Source of the DNA: Hordeum vulgare subsp. vulgare
Lineage: Eukaryota > Streptophyta > Magnoliopsida > Poales > Poaceae
Direction of reading: 5' to 3'
DNA length: 64,000 bases
Assembly: GCF_904849725.1 (NCBI RefSeq)
Contig: NC_058522.1
Coordinates: forward strand, 234,831,084 to 234,895,083
The notes beneath the pieces were generated by a model. That model made no database searches, was not told where the DNA came from, and worked only from the letters and a program-made list of their open reading frames with translations. Within the stretch, counting starts at the first letter, position 1. The number at the start of each line of letters is the position of its first letter. Made by a program: the position numbers and the translations under genes. Below are positions 58,735-64,000 of the stretch, one piece after another.

Positions 58735-59256
58735 CTGGTTCCCCCCTTTGCCGTTTGCCCCCACATGGCAAAGGGGGGATGGCAGACGGCAAAGAGGGGA
58801 GAGAGAGGGGGCTGTTTCCCCCCTTTGCCGTCTGCCCCCACATGGCAAAGGGGGGGACCAGCCCCCTCTCTCTCCCCTCTTTGCCGTCTGCCCCCGCATG
58901 GCAAAGGGGGGATGGCAGATGGCAAAGAGGGGAGAGAGAGGGGGTTGGTTCCCCCCTTTGCCGTCTGCCCCCACATGGCAAAGGGGGATGGCAGACGGCA
59001 AAGAGAGGAGGCCTGCCGTTAACACTTAACGGGGCCGTTGTTGTATGTGTCGTCCCATTTAATTTGCCGTATGCCCCCTCATGGCAAAGATTCTTTGCCG
59101 TCCGCTTTAAGAAAGCAGATGGCAAAGAACCTCTCATCGGATTTTCTTTGCCGTCTACTTTGTCGTCTGCTGACCGACGGCAAAGCCTTTGCCGTCAGTG
59201 GTTCCCCCCTTTGCCGTTTGCCATGGCAGACGGCAAATTTCGGAATTTCAGTAGTG
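58735..59256 (-). repeat. CACTA right subterminal repeats
   Basis: Four or more copies of a unit of about 90 bp containing TTTGCCGTCTGCCCCCACA, in both orientations (58741-59010), then single TTTGCCGTC motifs up to the terminal inverted repeat. The inverted copies give overlapping frames on both strands that are not genes. Confidence 0.87.
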
Positions 59257-60341
59257 TCTAGAGCTCCGGCAGGACGATCCTGTCGGGGAAACATCCCTCC
59301 CGGAGGGGGAAATCATCGCCATCGTCATCACCAACACTCCTCTCATCGGAGGGGACTCGTCACCTTCAACATCTTCATCAGCACCATCTCATCTCCAAAC
59401 CCTAGTTCATCACTTGTAACCAATCTCCGTCTCGCGATTCCGATTGGTACTTGTAAGGTTGCTAGTAGTGTTGATTACTCTTTGTAGTTGATGCTAGTCG
59501 GATTACTTGGTGGAAGAGTTTATGTTCAGATCCTTGATGCTTATCATTACCTCTCTGATCATGATTATGATTATGTTTTGTGAGTAGTTACTTTTGTTCC
59601 TGGGGACATGGGATAAGTCATGCTAATAATAGTCATGTGAATTTGGTATTCATTCGGTATTTTGATGTGTTGTATGTTGTTTTTCCTCTAGTGGTGTTAT
59701 GTGAACGTCGACTACATAACACTTCACCATTATTTGGGCCTAGAGGAAGGCATTGGGGAGTAGTAAGTAGATGATGGGTTGCTCGAGTGACAGAAGCTTA
59801 AACCCCAGCCTATGTGTTGCTTCGTAAGGGGCTGATTTGGATCCACTAGTTTAATGATATGGTTAGACATTGTCTTAATTCTTCTTTCATAGTTGCGGAT
59901 GCTTGTGAGAGGGGTTAATCATAAGTGGGATGCTTGTCCAAGTAAGGACAGTACCCAAGCGCCGGTCCACCCACATGTCAAACTATCAAAGTAACGAACG
60001 CGAATCATATGAACATGATGAAACTAGCATGACTCAAATTCCCGTGTGTCCTCGGGAGCGTTTTTCCTCCTATAAGACTTTGTTCAGGCTTGTCCCTTGA
60101 TACAAAAGGGATTGGGCCACTTTGCTGCACCGTTGCTACTACTTGTTACTTGTTACTTTTCACCTGCTATGTTTCACCTCACTACACCATCACTTGTTAC
60201 CGCTACTTTCAGTGCTTGCAGTTATTACCTTGCTAAAAACCGTTTATCAGAGCCTTCTGCTCCTCGTTGGGTTCGACACTCTTACTTATCGAAAGGACTA
60301 TGATTGATCCCCTATACTTGTGGGCCATCAAGACTCTTTTC

Positions 60342-60359
60342 TGGTGCAGTTGACGGGGA
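60342..60359 (+). promoter_or_regulatory. Primer-binding site of the Athila-like element
   Basis: TGGTGCAGTTGACGGGGA, a three-change variant of TGGCGCCGTTGCCGGGGA, the Asp-tRNA type site used by Athila-like elements. It lies 11 bases inside the LTR. Confidence 0.75.
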
Positions 60360-60422
60360 GTGAAGCGCCTTTGGTAAGGAAACATTTATATACTATGCTG
60401 AAATTTATTGTCACTTGTCACT

Positions 60423-62736
60423 ATGGAAGCTGTTCCTTTGAGGAATTTGTTCGGGGTATCTTCACCACGAACGGAAGCACGAGGAGTTTCTCCTCAACCT
60501 AAGGTACCTACTGAAAATATATTTTATGAAATTCCTTCGGGTATGCTTGAGAAACTGCTGGCTAATCCTTTTACAGGAGATGGATCATCACATCCAGACT
60601 TGCATCTGATCTATGTAGATGAAGTTTGTGGTTTATTTAAGCTTGCAGGTTTGCCCGAGGATGAGGTAAAGAAGAAAGTCTTTCCTTTATCTTTGAAGGA
60701 TAAAGCGTTGACATGGTATAGGCTATGTGATGATACTGGATCATGGGACTACAATCGATTGAAATTGGAATTTCATCAAAAGTTTTATCCTATGCATTTA
60801 GTACATCGTGATCGGAATTATATTTATAACTTTTGGCCTAGTGATAGGGAAAGCATAGCTCAAGCTTGGGGGAGGCTTAAATCAGAGCTATATTCATGCC
60901 CCAATCATGAGCTCTCGAGAGAAATTATCACTCAAAACTTTTATGCTCGGCTTTCTCATGAAGATCGTACCATGCTTGACACTTCTTGTATTTGTTCTTT
61001 TATGAAGAAGGATATTGACCACAAGTGGAATTTATTGGAAAGAATCAAACGTAACTCTAAAGATTGGGAGCTTGAAGAAGGTAAGGAGTCAGGTATGAAT
61101 TTCTAGTTTGATTGCGTTAAATCTTTTGTTGAAACAAACACTTCTAGAGATTTTAGCGCTAAGTATGGACTTGAATCTGAGATAGTAGCCTCTCTATGTG
61201 AATCTTTTGCTGCTCATATTGATCTTCCCAAAGAGAAATGGTTTATGTATCATCCTCCTGTAGAAGTCAACATAGTTAAACCCAATCTAGTTGAAGAGAA
61301 AGTCATTGCCTATAATGATCCTATTGTTCCTTGTGCCTACACTGAGAAACCACCTTACCCTGCTAGGAAAAAGGATTATTCTAAAGCTCCAACTGTGATA
61401 CGTGGGGGTTACATTAGACCACTTGCACCCCCTGAGGAAATTAGAATTGAACCTAGTGTTGCTATTATCAAAGATCTCTTAGCCGAAGACATAGACGGGC
61501 ATGTTATCAAATTCTGTGAGGACTCTGCTAGAATTGCTAAACCTCACGCGAAAGACAAATACGGACCTGTAGTTGGCCTGCCCGTTGTTTCTGTCAAGAT
61601 AGGAGATCACTGTTATCAATGTTCATGTGATATGGGTGCTAGTGTTAGTGCAATACCCCGGTCCCTATATGATGAAATCAAAGATGAGATTGCACCTGCT
61701 GAGTTAGAACCCATTGATGTCACTATTACGCTAGCTAATAGAGACACTATCTGCCCTATGGGAATTGTGAGAGACGTAGAAGTCTTGTTTGGTAAGACGA
61801 AGTATCCTACTGATTTCCACATCCTTGCTACTGCACAAGATAGCTTTTCTCCCATCATATTTGGTAGACCCTTTCTCAACACTGTCAATGCTCATATTGA
61901 TTGCATAAAACAGACTGTCACTATTAGTTTCGAGGGTGTGTCCCATGAATTTAACTTCTCCAAGTTTGGAAGACAACCCCATGAAAAAGAGTCGTCTGGT
62001 AGGGATGAAATCATTGCTCTTCCCTCTATTGCCATGCCTCCTATGGATCCTTTAGAGCAATATCTGCTTGAGCATGAAAATGATATGCATATGGATGAAA
62101 GAGATGAGATAGATAAAATTGTTTTAGAACAATATCCTATTCTTAAGAATAATCTGCCTGTTGAGCTGCTTGGGGATCCTCCCCCACCGAAGGGCGATCC
62201 TGTGTTCGAGCTAAAATAGTTACCAGATACACTTAAGTATGCCTATCTTGATGAGAAGGAGATATACCCTGTTATAATTAGTGCTCACCTCTCGAATCAC
62301 GAAGAGAAGAAGTTACTAAAAACTTTGAGGAAGAACCGTGCTGCTATTGGATATACTCTTGATGATCTTAAGGGTATTAGTCCCACTCTATGTCAGCACA
62401 AGATTAAAACCGATCCTGATTCTAAGCCAGTTGCTGATCATCAACGGAGATTAAATCCGAGGATGGAAGAGGTTGTGAGAAAAGAAATATTAAAGCTTCT
62501 GGAAGCAGGAATCATTTATCTTGTTGCTCATAGTGATTGGGTAAGTCCAGTACATTGCGTACCTAAGAAGGGAGGTATCACCGTCGTTCCTAATGATAAG
62601 AATGAACTAACCCCATAGAGGATTATTACTCGCTATAGGATGGTGATAGACTTGGGGAAACTAAACAAGGCAACCAGGAAATACCATTATCCTTTGCCGT
62701 TTATCGCCCAAATGCTAGAAAAGCTATATAAACACA
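60423..62736 (+). pseudogene. Athila-like gag-protease-RT, one frame with three stops, cut in RT
   Basis: From MEAVPLRNLFGVSS the frame continues past stops at 61104-61106 (TAG), 62217-62219 (TAG) and 62616-62618 (TAG) without a shift. Gag is the retrotran_gag type (FPLSLKDKALTWYRL, then FYPMHLVHRDRNYIYNF). Protease has CDMGASVSAIPRSLYDEI near 61626, where the usual DLGAS is DMGAS. RT begins near 62400 with EILKLLEAGIIYLV and VPKKGGITVV, reaches YRMVIDLGKLNKATRKYHYPLPF, and is cut at 62736 before its catalytic YVDD region. An ATG 15 nt upstream (60408) is also in frame; 60423 is preferred because it matches the usual gag start of these families. Confidence 0.87.
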
Positions 62737-64000
62737 TGATGACCCACAAGTATAGGGGATCAATCGTAGTCCTTTCGATAAGTAAGAGTGTCGAACCCAA
62801 CGAGGAGCAGAAGGCTCTGATAGATGGATTTCAGCAAGGTAATAACTGCAAGCACTGAAAGTCGCGGTAACAACTGATTGTGTAGCGAGGTGAAATGTAG
62901 CAAGCAAAGAGTAACAAGTAACAAGTAGTAGCAACGGTGCAGCAAGTGGACCAATCCCTTTTGCAGCAAGGGACAAGACTGAACAAAGTCTTATAGGAGG
63001 AAAAACGCTCCCGAGGACACACGGGAATTTCTGTCATGCTAGTTTCATCATGTTCATATGATTCGCGTTCGTTACTTTGATAGTTTGATATGTGGGTGAA
63101 CCGGCGCTTGGGTACTGCCCTTACTTGGACAAGCATCCCACTTATGATTAACCTCTCTCGCAAGCATCCGCAACTACAAAAGAAGAATTAAGACAAAGTC
63201 TAACCATAGCATTAAACTAGTGGATCCAAATCAGCCCCTCACGAAGCAACGCATAGACTGGGGTTTAAGCTTCTGTCACTCCAGCAACCCATCATCTACT
63301 TACTACTTCCCAATGCCTTCGTCTAGGACCAAATATGGTGAAGTGTTATGTAGTCAACGTTCACATAACACCACTAGAGGAAAAACAACATACATCATAT
63401 CAAAATACCAAACGAATATCAAATTCACATGACTATTATTAACATGACTTATCCCATGTCCTCAGGAACAAAAGTAACTACTCACAAGACATAATCATAA
63501 TCATGACCAGAGGTGTAATGAATAACATCAAGGATCTGAACATAAACTCTTCCACCAAATAATCCAACTAGCATCAACTACAAAGAGTAATCAACACTAC
63601 TAGCAACCTTACAAGTACCAATCTGAGTTCCGAGACGAAGATTGGTTACAAGAGATGAACTAGGGATTGTAGAGGAGATGGTGCTGATGAAGATGTTGAT
63701 GAAGATGCCTCCCCTCCGACGAGAGGAGTGTTGGTGATGACGATGGCAACGATTTCTCCCTCCGGAAGGGAAATTCCCCCGGCACGATCGTCCTGCCGGA
63801 GCTCTAGATTGGATCTGCTCAAGTTCTGCCTCGTGGCGGCGGCAAAACCACGAAAAATCTCCCTATTGATTTTTTTTCAGACTAGGACGCTTCATATAGC
63901 AAAAGAGGGGGGCTAGTGGGCCTTCAGGCAGCCCACAAGCCTGCCCTGCGCCACCAGGGGGTGGTGGCGGTGGGCAAGCTTGTGGGGCCCTAGTGGCCCC
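62737..64000 (-). mobile_element. E10: LTR of a second Athila-like element, opposite strand
   Basis: On plus it starts TGATGACCCACAAGTATAGG, the complement of the end of the E8 LTR. It stays homologous to E8 to the window edge, covering about 1.26 kb of the 1.5-kb LTR. It is either the 3' LTR of a minus-strand element whose body lies to the right, or a solo LTR. The left duplication would be ACACA (62732-62736). It lacks the CACTA and shows the uninterrupted target sequence near 63805. Confidence 0.85.

Larger units (their letters stand above)
54634..59256 (+). mobile_element. E9: CACTA transposon, deletion derivative
   Basis: Terminal inverted repeats CACTACTGGAATTC (54634) and CACTACTGAAATTC (complement of 59243-59256), with a 3-bp duplication TCT (54631-54633, 59257-59259). 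Many subterminal TTTGCCGTC(T/C)GC units lie in both orientations at each end. The only transposase sequence is the first roughly 100 codons of a TNP2-type protein (56837-57132). The rest is fold-back DNA, purine/pyrimidine tracts and degenerate repeats, so it must rely on an enzyme encoded elsewhere. The unoccupied target is preserved in E10 near 63805. Confidence 0.92.
54174..60330 (+). repeat. 5' LTR of the Athila-like element, split by the CACTA
   Basis: Two pieces, 54174-54633 and 59257-60330, separated by the CACTA. TATA-like CTATATGAAG is at 54541-54550. The LTR of E10 (62737 to the window end, opposite strand) aligns with it through both junctions. Confidence 0.88.
54174..64000 (+). 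mobile_element. E8: Athila-like Gypsy retrotransposon, right end outside window
   Basis: Its 5' LTR starts TGATACGTCCATTTTGC at 54174 and ends GTGGGCCATCA at 60330; without the CACTA inside, it is about 1.53 kb. A primer-binding site and a gag-protease-RT frame follow, cut at 62736 by E10. LTR sequence and gag match the abundant Triticeae Athila-type families (Fatima or Sabrina type; exact name uncertain). The possible left duplication is AGCCT (54169-54173), whose partner is not visible. Confidence 0.85.

Noticed and set aside
58648..59261. Several frames on both strands over the right CACTA end
   Set aside because: They are translations of inverted TTTGCCGTC repeat units and mirror each other on both strands.
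1..64000. Host protein-coding genes, tRNA or rRNA genes
   Set aside because: Both strands were read for them; all coding similarity belongs to retroelements or the CACTA, and no tRNA or rRNA sequence was recognised apart from primer-binding sites.

Overview
The window is intergenic DNA from a large grass genome, most likely Triticeae (wheat, barley, rye or Aegilops). This rests on recognisable element types: Copia elements of the BARE/WIS/Angela type, a grass Sirevirus, a Tat-type Gypsy, an Athila-like Gypsy and a CACTA transposon with TTTGCCGTC subterminal repeats. I found no host gene, tRNA, rRNA or CRISPR. Nearly every base can be assigned to a transposable element. The coding sequences are retroelement or transposon genes, most of them broken.

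Layout, outermost to innermost. (E1) A minus-strand LTR element without recognisable coding capacity runs from left of the window to 53847. Its 2.7-kb 5' LTR is 51143-53847, and its internal DNA is visible at 35530-36707 and 49485-51142. (E2) A plus-strand Sirevirus lies inside E1 and ends at 35529. It has a broken gag-pol (26921-31228), an env-like third gene (32007-33552) and a 3' LTR (33990-35529). (A) A minus-strand Angela-like Copia is inserted in the Sirevirus gag and ends near 26920. (B) A plus-strand BARE/WIS-like Copia, 2876-23759 (target duplication GGGTC), is inserted in the gag of A. (E5) A 3.2-kb presumptive solo LTR, 5623-8832 (GAGCA), is inserted in the leader of B. (D) A minus-strand Copia, 9487-18396 (GTGGG), is inserted in the gag of B. 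In a separate branch, (E7) a minus-strand Tat-type Gypsy, 36708-49484 (GTATC), is inserted in the E1 internal DNA.

To the right of E1, a short transposon-protein remnant (53848-54173) is followed by (E8) a plus-strand Athila-like Gypsy from 54174. The 5' LTR of E8 carries (E9) a CACTA transposon, 54634-59256 (TCT). The reverse transcriptase gene of E8 is cut at 62737 by (E10) the LTR of a minus-strand relative that runs off the window.

The most informative pieces are these. E7 carries an antisense gene that I could resolve into seven coding exons with an unbroken frame (38403-41710). It converges on the gag-pol of E7, with a 71-bp tandem array between them. D is nearly intact: a single nonsense codon plus a lost zinc-binding cysteine in integrase. 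The Sirevirus env-like gene has its own promoter-like, spliced leader, which shares a CGTCCG motif with the LTR. The CACTA is a deletion derivative that keeps only the first part of its transposase, next to long purine/pyrimidine tracts and a 216-bp fold-back. The E10 LTR preserves the empty target site of the CACTA.

Boundaries are read from TG...CA ends, target duplications, primer-binding sites and polypurine tracts. Family names are from memory and are tentative where stated.
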